Shown in pieces: positions 6,340 through 13,562 of a stretch of 13,954 nucleotides of DNA. The first letter of the stretch is position 1. The number at the start of each line of letters is the position of its first letter. The stretch lies in NCBI GenBank assembly GCA_945867185.1, contig CAMBHM010000012.1:1-13954 (forward strand), written 5' to 3'. The notes under the pieces are model-generated. The model saw nothing but the letters and a program-made list of their open reading frames with translations, did no database searches and was not told the DNA's origin. The position numbers and the translations under genes were made by a program. The stretch comes from Legionella genomosp. 1 (GTDB lineage Bacteria > Pseudomonadota > Gammaproteobacteria > Legionellales > Legionellaceae).

Positions 6340-7267
6340 GGCCAACGTTTCTCCTTAATCGCAACTGTTTCAATGTATCGGTGAATCGCAGATCCAATTC
6401 TGCTTGAAACACATGGTTCACGCCGCCCAGATTAAATTGAATGGCTCTTGCATGCAAATAAAGTCGTGTTTTTTTTGCATCTAAATCCAGCAAATCACCC
6501 CCGTATTTCTCATCGCCTACAATGGGATGCTTCAAATAGGCGCTATGCACCCTGATTTGATGTGTTCTTCCTGTTTTCGGTGTGGCCTCGACCCAACAGG
6601 CATTCTGATAATTCTCAAGCAGCTTAAAGGTCGTTTCAGAGGCTTTACCCAGCGCGCTCACCCGAACCACTCGCTCGCCCGATTTCAACGTGTTCTTTTC
6701 TAAAGCCACCGCCACTGTCACCAATTTTTTACCTTCCCAAGGATGGCCTAACAACGCCCAATAGGTTTTTTGCACCAACCTTTCTTGCAGTAAAGCGTGA
6801 ATGGCTCGTAACGTGCTTCTTTTTTTGGCCAGTACCAAGCAACCTGATGTCTCTTTATCCAAGCGGTGCACCAATTCAAGATAAGAAAGATCTGTACGTA
6901 AATGCCGTAACGCCTCTATCACCCCCAAGCTCAACCCACTCCCCCCATGTACTGCAAGTCCTGCCGGTTTGTTCACGACCAACAGATGGCTGTCTTCATA
7001 AAGGATGCATTCGTGTAATCGCTCGGCCAATTGCGCGCCTACATGGACTGTTTTGTTTTCTGCCATCCGGACAGGGGGAATTCGAATCAGATCCCCTATA
7101 CACACCCGCGAGGAGGCTTGTGCACGTTTTTTATTAACACGCACCTCACCACCACGAATCATCCGGTACACATGACTTTTAGGGACCCCTTTTAAAACGC
7201 GAATCAAATAATTATCCAATCGCTGCCCTGCTTCCTCAGCACCGACTTCTACATATCGAACACTCAT
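6332..7267 (-). CDS. rluC: 23S rRNA pseudouridine synthase RluC (RluA family)
   Basis: A 311-aa enzyme expected to convert uridines 955, 2504 and 2580 of 23S rRNA (E. coli numbering) to pseudouridine. Residues about 15-60 form an S4 RNA-binding domain (QRLDNYLIRVLKG, then RGGEVRVNKK). The catalytic domain follows, with the RluA-family motif HRLDKETSG at 134-142 and catalytic D137; NKPAGLAVHGG (99-109) and GRTHQIRVH also fit. Length matches E. coli RluC (319 aa). Gene position supports RluC over RluA/RluD: it is divergent from rne, an arrangement common in gammaproteobacteria. The ATG at 7267 has only a weak ribosome site (AGGT). It leads the rluC-HAD-pgsA operon. Confidence 0.93.
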   Translation of the reverse strand: MSVRYVEVGAEEAGQRLDNYLIRVLKGVPKSHVYRMIRGGEVRVNKKRAQASSRVCIGDLIRIPPVRMAENKTVHVGAQLAERLHECILYEDSHLLVVNKPAGLAVHGGSGLSLGVIEALRHLRTDLSYLELVHRLDKETSGCLVLAKKRSTLRAIHALLQERLVQKTYWALLGHPWEGKKLVTVAVALEKNTLKSGERVVRVSALGKASETTFKLLENYQNACWVEATPKTGRTHQIRVHSAYLKHPIVGDEKYGGDLLDLDAKKTRLYLHARAIQFNLGGVNHVFQAELDLRFTDTLKQLRLRRNVGHD

Positions 7268-7694
7268 TGCTTAAACCTATTGGCTACGGGCCATTTCTTT
7301 GATAGAATGGCATTACTGCATGAAGATATAATTCACGCAACAGAATTAATAACCACAGTATAACGCATTACCAAATAAACCGCGCTTTTCTTACGTCACT
7401 GATCGAAGAAAGCACTCCAGCACCCGAGCAAAATTGAATATACACTCATCAGATCACTGCGAAGGCACCTTATACAACATCATGAATGTGAACCGCCTGC
7501 GATCGATGAATGAGCCTCCCTGTAACCCTGTGTTCATGTCCCTTTGGAATAAGGCCTTCAGCGTTCTCTGCCTTATGTTATTCCTTATCCAACAACGGGT
7601 TATAATGACACACCGTTACAATCAAGCGCTTAGGATGTTGGACCATGCTTAACTTTTAATAACGTAACAGAGCGCCCTAATAATGGGATCACTC
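7268..7694 (+). promoter_or_regulatory. Divergent rluC/rne spacer with candidate rne promoters and long leader
   Basis: This 427-bp stretch contains no gene I can support. Candidate plus-strand promoters are TTGGCT (7280-7285) with 17 bases to TAGAAT (7303-7308); an isolated TATAAT at 7327-7332; and TATAAT at 7601-7606 with only a poor -35. The first would give an rne leader of about 380 nt, close to the autoregulatory E. coli rne 5' UTR (about 361 nt). A bulged hairpin lies at 7546-7584. No clear rluC promoter was identified on the minus strand. Confidence 0.45.
7546..7584 (+). other. Bulged stem-loop in the rne upstream region
   Basis: GGAATAAGGC at 7546-7555 pairs with GCCTT (7570-7574) and ATTCC (7580-7584), leaving a 14-nt loop and a 5-nt bulge on the 3' side. 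No U-run follows, so it is not an intrinsic terminator. If rne is transcribed from the distal promoter it would lie in the leader, where E. coli rne has hairpins sensed by RNase E itself. The function is inferred. Confidence 0.35.
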
Positions 7695-9626
7695 ATGGAA
7701 AAAATGTTAATCAACGCGACCCAAAGCGAAGAAATTCGTGTCGCACTGGTAAAAGACAATCACTTGTACGACCTAGACATTGAATGTCCAGCTGAAGTGA
7801 AGAAAAAAGGTAATATTTACAAAGCAGTGGTTACGCGTCGTGAACCCAGTCTCGATGCGGTTTTTGTCGAGTATGGCGCCAAACGGCAAGGGTTTTTACC
7901 TTTAAAAGAAATTGCCCCAGAATATTTAATAAAACGCGGTAACCATGCCGATCCCGACAAATCTTCAGTCACCGCTTGTCTTCGTGAAGGACAAGAGTTG
8001 TTGATTCAAGTGGATAAAGAGGAGCGAGGCAACAAAGGCGCAGCGCTCACTACCTTCATAACCTTGGCAGGCTGCTACTTAGTGCTCATGCCAAACAGCC
8101 CTCGTTCAGGCGGCATTTCTAGACGCATTGAGGGCGATGATCGCGATGAGTTAAAAGAAACCTTAAATGCATTAGAGCTCAATGAAGACATGGGTCTCAT
8201 CATTCGAACTGCTGGCGTTGGAAAGAGTCAAGACGAGCTCCAAGCTGATCTCAATATGCTTTGTAATCAATGGCAAGCAATAAAACAAGCCTATCACGCA
8301 CAACTGGCCCCTTGTTTAATTCACCAAGAAGGCGATGTGATCATCCGCTCCATTCGGGACAATTTACGCAAATCAATCTCCGAAATCATCATCGATGATC
8401 AAATATCTTACGTCAAAGCCAGACAATATATTGAACAGGTCAAGCCTGATTTTTTACCGCACTTAAAGCTCTACAACAATACGATTCCATTGTTTAATTT
8501 TTATCAAGTTGAAAGCCAAATTGAGACGGCTTATCAGCGCACAGTGGCCTTACCATCCGGGGGCGCGTTGGTTATCGACCGAACTGAAGCCCTGGTTTCC
8601 ATTGATATCAACTCAGCCAAAGCCACCAGTGGCACCGATATTGAAGCCACTGCACTCAACACGAACCTAGAAGCAGCCAATGAAATTGCAAGACAACTAC
8701 GTCTGCGTGATCTAGGGGGCTTAGTGGTCATTGACTTCATTGACATGAGTTCCAGTAAAAACCAACGGGACGTTGAGAACCAGTTAAAAGAAGCACTCAA
8801 AGCCGACCGTGCTCGTATTCAGGTAGGTAGAATTTCTAGATTTGGGCTTCTTGAAATGTCCAGACAACGTCTACGACTCTCCTTGGGCGAAACTGCGCAA
8901 GAAATTTGCCCTCGTTGTGAAGGCCGCGGTACTGTTCGTAATATTCAGTCCCATGTGCTCTCAATCATTCGTCTGATTGAGGAAGAAGCGTTAAAAGAAA
9001 AAACACGAGAAATCCAAGTGCAGCTGCCTGTAGAAATGGCCACCTTCATCATCAACGAAAAACGTGACTTCATTTTGAGTATCGAAAAACGGCATGATGT
9101 CCATGTATTAATCATTGCCAACCCCTATTTACATGCGCCACAATACAATATTGTACGTCTCAAAGAGGACAACGTCGGTAAAAATAAGAAACCAAGCTAC
9201 GCATTAATTCAGCAACCTGAGTTAGAACTGATGCCAACTGATTTACCACGTGTGGTCCATGACGAACCAGTCGTCAAATCCTTTGCTTATCCCACTTCTA
9301 TCACCAGCCCCAGCCTTTTGAAGGGACTTTGGATCCGCTTTCTTCATCAAATAGGTGTACTAGACTCTCAAACCACTCACACACAACACACCTCAACGAC
9401 ACCCACGACGGGACTCTCTTCTGAAAAAAGAGGCGCCTCTTCAGCCAATCGCAGAAGGCGCTCAAATACGACAACTGGACACTCGCCCACACCACGCGCT
9501 CCATCAGCGACAGGAACTCCACGACGAAGAACCAACCCCAATACACAACAACCCCCTCAGGGCAATCGTGTGGTGCCGTTACGGTCTGAGCAAACTCGGA
9601 AAAAACCCACGGAAACAAAAGAATAA
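7695..9626 (+). CDS. rne: Ribonuclease E, short form (catalytic half plus a basic tail)
   Basis: A 643-aa endoribonuclease that starts mRNA decay and processes tRNA and rRNA. Seen in order: the N-terminus MEKMLINATQ; an S1 domain (about 36-120); a 5'-sensor region with RTAG near 171; a DNase I-like catalytic domain with Mg2+ ligands D304 (SIDINSA) and D347 (VVIDFIDM); and the Zn-link CPRC, C405 and C408, for tetramerisation. All sit one or two residues from the E. coli positions. Only about 150 residues follow the small domain, rich in Thr, Pro and Arg; the ~500-residue scaffold that binds RhlB, enolase and PNPase in E. coli is absent. An ATG four codons upstream (7683) is possible; 7695 is chosen from family N-termini and a TGGGA ribosome site. 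It is the only plus-strand gene here, divergent from rluC. Confidence 0.96.
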   Translation: MEKMLINATQSEEIRVALVKDNHLYDLDIECPAEVKKKGNIYKAVVTRREPSLDAVFVEYGAKRQGFLPLKEIAPEYLIKRGNHADPDKSSVTACLREGQELLIQVDKEERGNKGAALTTFITLAGCYLVLMPNSPRSGGISRRIEGDDRDELKETLNALELNEDMGLIIRTAGVGKSQDELQADLNMLCNQWQAIKQAYHAQLAPCLIHQEGDVIIRSIRDNLRKSISEIIIDDQISYVKARQYIEQVKPDFLPHLKLYNNTIPLFNFYQVESQIETAYQRTVALPSGGALVIDRTEALVSIDINSAKATSGTDIEATALNTNLEAANEIARQLRLRDLGGLVVIDFIDMSSSKNQRDVENQLKEALKADRARIQVGRISRFGLLEMSRQRLRLSLGETAQEICPRCEGRGTVRNIQSHVLSIIRLIEEEALKEKTREIQVQLPVEMATFIINEKRDFILSIEKRHDVHVLIIANPYLHAPQYNIVRLKEDNVGKNKKPSYALIQQPELELMPTDLPRVVHDEPVVKSFAYPTSITSPSLLKGLWIRFLHQIGVLDSQTTHTQHTSTTPTTGLSSEKRGASSANRRRRSNTTTGHSPTPRAPSATGTPRRRTNPNTQQPPQGNRVVPLRSEQTRKKPTETKE

Positions 9627-9634
9627 ATCAGTCA

Positions 9635-9684
9635 TTCCCGTTAGCTCCTCTGAGCCAGCCAGCACTGAACTTTTCTAGCGGGAA
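9635..9684. repeat. Inverted repeat between the convergent rne and ankH-like genes
   Basis: TTCCCGTTAG (9635-9644) and CTAGCGGGAA (9675-9684) are inverted with one G-T difference, 30 bases apart. The position between convergent 3' ends suggests a bidirectional terminator, but neither side has a proper U-run, so this is tentative. Confidence 0.35.
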
Positions 9685-9711
9685 CTCCTGGACACCTTAC
9701 CTTTACATGGT

Positions 9712-11124
9712 TTATTGACGCTCACGAAGTCCTGTTGCAATAGGGTTGATACCGATATTAGGGTTCACGCCGCAATCATCGAGTAGTTTTAAAAGATTGT
9801 TCCCTCTTCTTGTGAGTCGTTTGATACAATACGTCTCTAAATAGCTTTTCAAAATATAGTCATAGTCCGGCAAGCTAAGAATAGGTACAATTTTTTCAGC
9901 ACGCTTCACATGATCGCCTTTTAAATCGTCACAAGCTTGAAACAGTACTCCGCCAAGCATGGCCGCATAACTTGCTTTTCGGATCCGATCCACCAAATAA
10001 AATCGCTGAATACACTCATCCAGCGCGCGATCTTTATCCCATTCTACCCAAGCATCATACAACGTGAGTGCGGATTCATAAGACAGGGACTTGCTCACCT
10101 GCTGTAGTAACACATAAGCCACAGGAACCAACGCCTGCATATTTGCCCAAGAACAGTTCCCCACAATCTGAGCGCTCATTGGTATCTGTGCGACAGGCTC
10201 TAATCCTAAGAGTTGATTGATCCGCTCATGGTAAAATTCTCTACTTTGTTTTTTATATAAGAACTCTTGTAAAAAAGCGCCTGTAATGAGATCAGGGCGC
10301 GCCATTCGATAGAGGATCACACTCCCTTCTTTTAAGCTGTTTTCACCCCGATCTACCTTGGCCCACCAAGATTGATAGCGAACAAACCCAATGGCATGCC
10401 CTCGGCTCGCTGCCGGCAATATCAATAAGGGGGACGCAGCCAACTGCGCCAATGTCTTTTGATGTACCTTGGTTAAGATCGGAATATGTTGAAACTGTAA
10501 TAACTGATCGGCTACAGAAAATCCATCGATGATCGCATGTACATAAGGAAAATGATGACGCAGCTGCTTGGTGGAATAACTACTGGTAAATCGACGTAGT
10601 GAATCTTTTAAAACAGCAATGGTAAATTCAAGAATAAACCCCTCATAATCTAACTCGATGAATTCCCCCTCTGCATTGAGAATATCGACATCCCCTTGAA
10701 GCTCGAATCGATGCCCCAGCAATTTCCCTGCAATAAAGTCCAGTGCAAAATCAAGTTTTGCACCATGGTGATACAGCAATTGTTTGAGCTCATCTTGGCC
10801 ACGTAACACAGGATAAACCAAAATGGCAAGACCTGCGGACGTATACGCATTCGGATTAGCACCCCGAGCCAATAATAAACGTGATAACTCCAGATCATGA
10901 TTGTCTACGGCCCAATGCAATGCCGTACGCCCAGTCGCATCTGGTTTATTAATCTGAACGCCCTGATCCAGTAGCAGTTCGGCTGTTTTGACTTGACGAG
11001 TGATAGCCGTTTCTATAAGAGGCGTAAACCCATATTCATCCAAATCATCCAAAGACTCCCCTTCACGTATATAGCGTGCAAAATCTGGCACTCGTCGACC
11101 AATGATGTCTTCTGCAATGCTCAT
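9712..11124 (-). CDS. ankH: AnkH/LegA3-like ankyrin-repeat, cysteine-protease-like protein (probable Dot/Icm effector)
   Basis: A 470-aa protein. Residues about 31-125 hold three ankyrin repeats (YGFTPLIETA, GRTALHWAVDN, then a diverged copy ending HHGAKLDF). The rest resembles a papain-like fold with candidate catalytic residues H243 (SRGHAIGF), D258 (WWAKVDRG) and C324 (VGNCSWANMQ). The order H-D-C is permuted relative to papain. Layout, length and phrases such as GNCSWANMQ match my memory of AnkH (LegA3), a core effector of Legionella injected by the Dot/Icm type IV system and reported to bind host LARP7; this was not checked by alignment. No signal peptide or membrane segment is seen. The ATG lies 4 bases after the stop of the upstream small gene, so the two are translationally coupled. 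Convergent with rne. Confidence 0.78.
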   Translation of the reverse strand: MSIAEDIIGRRVPDFARYIREGESLDDLDEYGFTPLIETAITRQVKTAELLLDQGVQINKPDATGRTALHWAVDNHDLELSRLLLARGANPNAYTSAGLAILVYPVLRGQDELKQLLYHHGAKLDFALDFIAGKLLGHRFELQGDVDILNAEGEFIELDYEGFILEFTIAVLKDSLRRFTSSYSTKQLRHHFPYVHAIIDGFSVADQLLQFQHIPILTKVHQKTLAQLAASPLLILPAASRGHAIGFVRYQSWWAKVDRGENSLKEGSVILYRMARPDLITGAFLQEFLYKKQSREFYHERINQLLGLEPVAQIPMSAQIVGNCSWANMQALVPVAYVLLQQVSKSLSYESALTLYDAWVEWDKDRALDECIQRFYLVDRIRKASYAAMLGGVLFQACDDLKGDHVKRAEKIVPILSLPDYDYILKSYLETYCIKRLTRRGNNLLKLLDDCGVNPNIGINPIATGLRERQ

Positions 11125-11128
11125 TTAT

Positions 11129-11515
11129 CTAGGGGCCTTGTGGTTTTGGTGCGGTTGAAAATTTAGGCATATTACCTAGACGCAACTGTTTTTCCTTCTC
11201 TTGCTCTCGTCGCTCATTATCAAATTCACGTCGCGCCTCCGTGTTCCATAGAGGGACTGCTGTAATGGTTTTATCCGCACCATCAAACCGTTGACTGTCA
11301 AGCTCGGGATGTGCCAACAAACTACTTTGCAACTCCTCTCCAGGCCCTGTATTAGGTGCCCCCAGCGCATGTTCTCGCGCATGAACGCGCGTCAATTGAC
11401 GGTGTCCCTGCTGCTCAGCCGTACGGCGCTCACGTTCCATGGTGATGGTTTCATCCACCAAGTAAGAAGCGCCTCCTAACGTACGAATGCCTCGTCCACC
11501 TCTGTCATCTGTCAT
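11129..11515 (-). CDS. Small charged hypothetical protein coupled to the ankH-like gene
   Basis: This 128-aa protein is not recognised. It is rich in Arg, Glu and Gln, has no membrane segment or signal peptide, and looks mostly disordered, with likely helices at about 24-50 (ERERRTAEQQ region) and 91-112 (EARREFDNERREQEKEKQ). The end is Pro/Lys-rich. It lies 4 bases upstream of the ankH-like start, so it is probably in the same transcript. The ATG at 11515 has no clear Shine-Dalgarno; a second in-frame Met does not appear until residue 26. Frame placement and coupling support a real gene; a role as effector chaperone or partner is possible but unproven. Confidence 0.6.
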   Translation of the reverse strand: MTDDRGGRGIRTLGGASYLVDETITMERERRTAEQQGHRQLTRVHAREHALGAPNTGPGEELQSSLLAHPELDSQRFDGADKTITAVPLWNTEARREFDNERREQEKEKQLRLGNMPKFSTAPKPQGP

Positions 11516-11538
11516 CGATTATGAACCATTTTTCACCG

Positions 11539-11558
11539 GTATATACGTATAGTATACT
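11539..11558 (-). promoter_or_regulatory. AT-rich palindromic box upstream of the small protein/ankH-like pair
   Basis: Three overlapping short palindromes lie here: GTATATAC (11539-11546), TATACGTATA (11542-11551) and AGTATACT (11551-11558). On the minus strand TATACT at 11557-11552 can serve as a -10 box for the downstream pair, though no good -35 is seen. This 71-base gap after the kinase-like gene is the only place for a promoter of that pair. It may also be a regulator site. Confidence 0.4.
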
Positions 11559-11586
11559 CTATATGTGTTTTATTTGTGCTGTGTGT

Positions 11587-12498
11587 CTATGTCGACGGAG
11601 CGGTGCATCTTTCAAAGTCTGCCAGCTCGCTGCTTTGTCTACTCGGGCCTCCCCACGCGACTATCGGTGCAAATAACGAGAGTGAAGAAACCAATCGGAC
11701 CGGCGACGCATCAGGCGACCGTGCTGCTGGCCCAGTTGAACGCGCTACCACGTCGCATAGCGAAAACACCAGCTCCTCTGGCAGCTCAAGCCCTCTGCGA
11801 ATAATATCCTGCAAAATATCCATCGTCCTTATTGTCAAGACATGCTTTTTATTACGCAAACAACGCAAATATACCATCATGTTTGGCGTCAAGTCCGGCA
11901 AATATTTTTCTTTAAGAGATCTTCTTTCTCTGTCCTCGATGAGGAAAAAATTAAAGTAGAACAAACTTCTCAATAAGCTTGCAGACTTAGGAAACCTTGG
12001 CGTGCAGTTGTCCCAGTAGATCTCCACTGTTTTGTAAGGATCCGCCCCCCAAAATCTATCACTAACAGGCGAGTCTGAACGTAACGCCAAATCAACATCT
12101 ATACATACTGTTTTATCCTCATATCGAAGAAAATTATTTTCAGTACAGGCATCCACCAATATAATCTGATCGCGTCGATATATATCCAACAATTTCTCAG
12201 CGATTTGTTCATCCGTTGCTGGTGTATTACCCAAGTAAGGCGAAATCCAACCGGAATTTCCTTCCCAAGCGGGTAAATCGGGATTTAATTGACGCCATTT
12301 TCGAACGGCACGCGCTTTATCTGTGACTGTCTTATAAAAAGAATCTTCCGTATACTTCGGAATTTTTAAGATCCAAACAGTCGTAACCCCCTCGATGGTT
12401 ACAGCCTCTTTTGATTTATACGTTGCGTTGTAGGTACCTCCACCTAAAAATGTCCATTTCATCTTCTTAATAATATCTGCTAGATTGGTTGTTGGCAT
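11587..12498 (-). CDS. Protein-kinase-like fold protein, candidate effector
   Basis: A 303-aa protein with no close family that I recognise, but with kinase hallmarks. Seen: a glycine-rich loop near 18-27 (LGGGTYNATY), K45 in WILKIPK as the candidate ATP-anchoring lysine, D116 and N121 in DACTENNF as a catalytic loop, and D134 in CIDVD as the Mg2+ aspartate. D116-N121-D134 have exactly the +5 and +13 spacing of D166-N171-D184 in protein kinase A. The N-lobe-to-loop distance (71 residues) is shorter than usual, and residues about 250-303 are a low-complexity Ser/Ala/Pro tail. The ATG follows GAGG by 5 bases and lies 30 bases after the asd stop, so it may be read from the aroC-asd transcript. 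A protein or lipid kinase, or a pseudokinase, is possible; delivery to a host is inferred from context. Confidence 0.72.
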   Translation of the reverse strand: MPTTNLADIIKKMKWTFLGGGTYNATYKSKEAVTIEGVTTVWILKIPKYTEDSFYKTVTDKARAVRKWRQLNPDLPAWEGNSGWISPYLGNTPATDEQIAEKLLDIYRRDQIILVDACTENNFLRYEDKTVCIDVDLALRSDSPVSDRFWGADPYKTVEIYWDNCTPRFPKSASLLRSLFYFNFFLIEDRERRSLKEKYLPDLTPNMMVYLRCLRNKKHVLTIRTMDILQDIIRRGLELPEELVFSLCDVVARSTGPAARSPDASPVRLVSSLSLFAPIVAWGGPSRQSSELADFERCTAPST

Positions 12499-12528
12499 AA
12501 GGTCCTCGAGAAAGATCCATACACACCT

Positions 12529-13551
12529 CTACAAATACAACTCCTGAAGAATTTCTGCTATTTGGACCGCATTAGTTGCAGCCCCTTTTCGTACATTATC
12601 AGCCACCACCCATAAGTTCAATCCACAAGGATGAGAAATATCCTGTCGAATACGTCCTACAAATACCTCATCATGGCCCACCGCATGTGTCATAGCTGTT
12701 GGATATTTTAATTTAAGAGGATCATCCACCACGACAATACCAGGTGCCTTTTTAAGCAAAAGTCGCGCCTCTTGTGCGGTAAGAGGGGCCTTTAACTCCA
12801 CATGAATCGCTTCTGAATGCCCATACAACACCGGCACACGAACCGCCGTCGGGTTCACAAGAATAGTTGGATCTTCGAATATTTTTTGAGTTTCCCATAC
12901 CATCTTCATTTCTTCTCGGGTATACCCATTGTCCTGAAAAGCATCGATATGAGGCAAGACATTGAATGCAATTTGCTGTGGATAAACGCTCGGTTTAACC
13001 GTTTTTCCATTTAATAACGCCCCAACCTGGGTAATCAATTCCGTCACCGCTTTCTTTCCTGTCCCTGACACCGCTTGATACGTTGCTACATTGATTCTCC
13101 GAATCCCCACTGCGTCATGCAGCGGCTTTAAAGCCACCACCATTTGAATGGTCGAACAATTGGGGTTGGCAATGATGCCCCGATTGGTATAATCAGCAAC
13201 ACGATCAGGATTGACCTCTGGCACCACCAAAGGAATATCATCGTCATATCGAAAGCAAGACGTGTTGTCTATCACCACACAACCAGCCGCCGCTGCGATA
13301 GGGGCATAAACCTTCGACACAGCAGTGCCTGCTGAAAAAATGGCAATATCTACCCCTGCAAAAGAAAAGGTTGCCAGATCAAGGAGATCCCATGTTTTTT
13401 TCTTAAATCGCACCGTTTGACCCAACGATCGCTCACTCGCCAATGGATAGAGTTGCGCTACTGGAAAATCACGCTCTTCTAACACCATTAATGCTGTTTC
13501 TCCAACCACACCTGTGGCCCCAACGATTGCTACCCGTAACGCTCTTGTCAT
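12529..13551 (-). CDS. asd: Aspartate-semialdehyde dehydrogenase
   Basis: A 340-aa cytoplasmic enzyme that reduces aspartyl-4-phosphate to aspartate semialdehyde with NADPH, feeding lysine/diaminopimelate, threonine and methionine synthesis. Seen: nucleotide-binding GATGVVG at 11-17, catalytic C132 within ANPNCSTIQ, substrate-binding QAVSGTGKKA around 159-168, and GRIRQD with a nearby histidine in the C-terminal part. Length fits the family. A GTG five codons upstream is in frame, but the ATG at 13551 follows GAGGG by about 5 bases and gives the normal N-terminus. It begins 11 bases after the aroC stop, a probable operon. Confidence 0.96.
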   Translation of the reverse strand: MTRALRVAIVGATGVVGETALMVLEERDFPVAQLYPLASERSLGQTVRFKKKTWDLLDLATFSFAGVDIAIFSAGTAVSKVYAPIAAAAGCVVIDNTSCFRYDDDIPLVVPEVNPDRVADYTNRGIIANPNCSTIQMVVALKPLHDAVGIRRINVATYQAVSGTGKKAVTELITQVGALLNGKTVKPSVYPQQIAFNVLPHIDAFQDNGYTREEMKMVWETQKIFEDPTILVNPTAVRVPVLYGHSEAIHVELKAPLTAQEARLLLKKAPGIVVVDDPLKLKYPTAMTHAVGHDEVFVGRIRQDISHPCGLNLWVVADNVRKGAATNAVQIAEILQELYL

Positions 13552-13562
13552 GATGCCCTCTT

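Noticed and set aside
7434..7652. Plus-strand open frame of 72 codons upstream of rne
   Set aside because: It starts with TTG without a ribosome site, has no recognisable protein features, and overlaps the candidate rne promoter and hairpin; it is more likely untranslated leader.
11576..11959. Plus-strand open frame of 127 codons opposite the kinase-like gene
   Set aside because: The minus-strand frame carries kinase-like residues and a ribosome site; the plus frame has neither.
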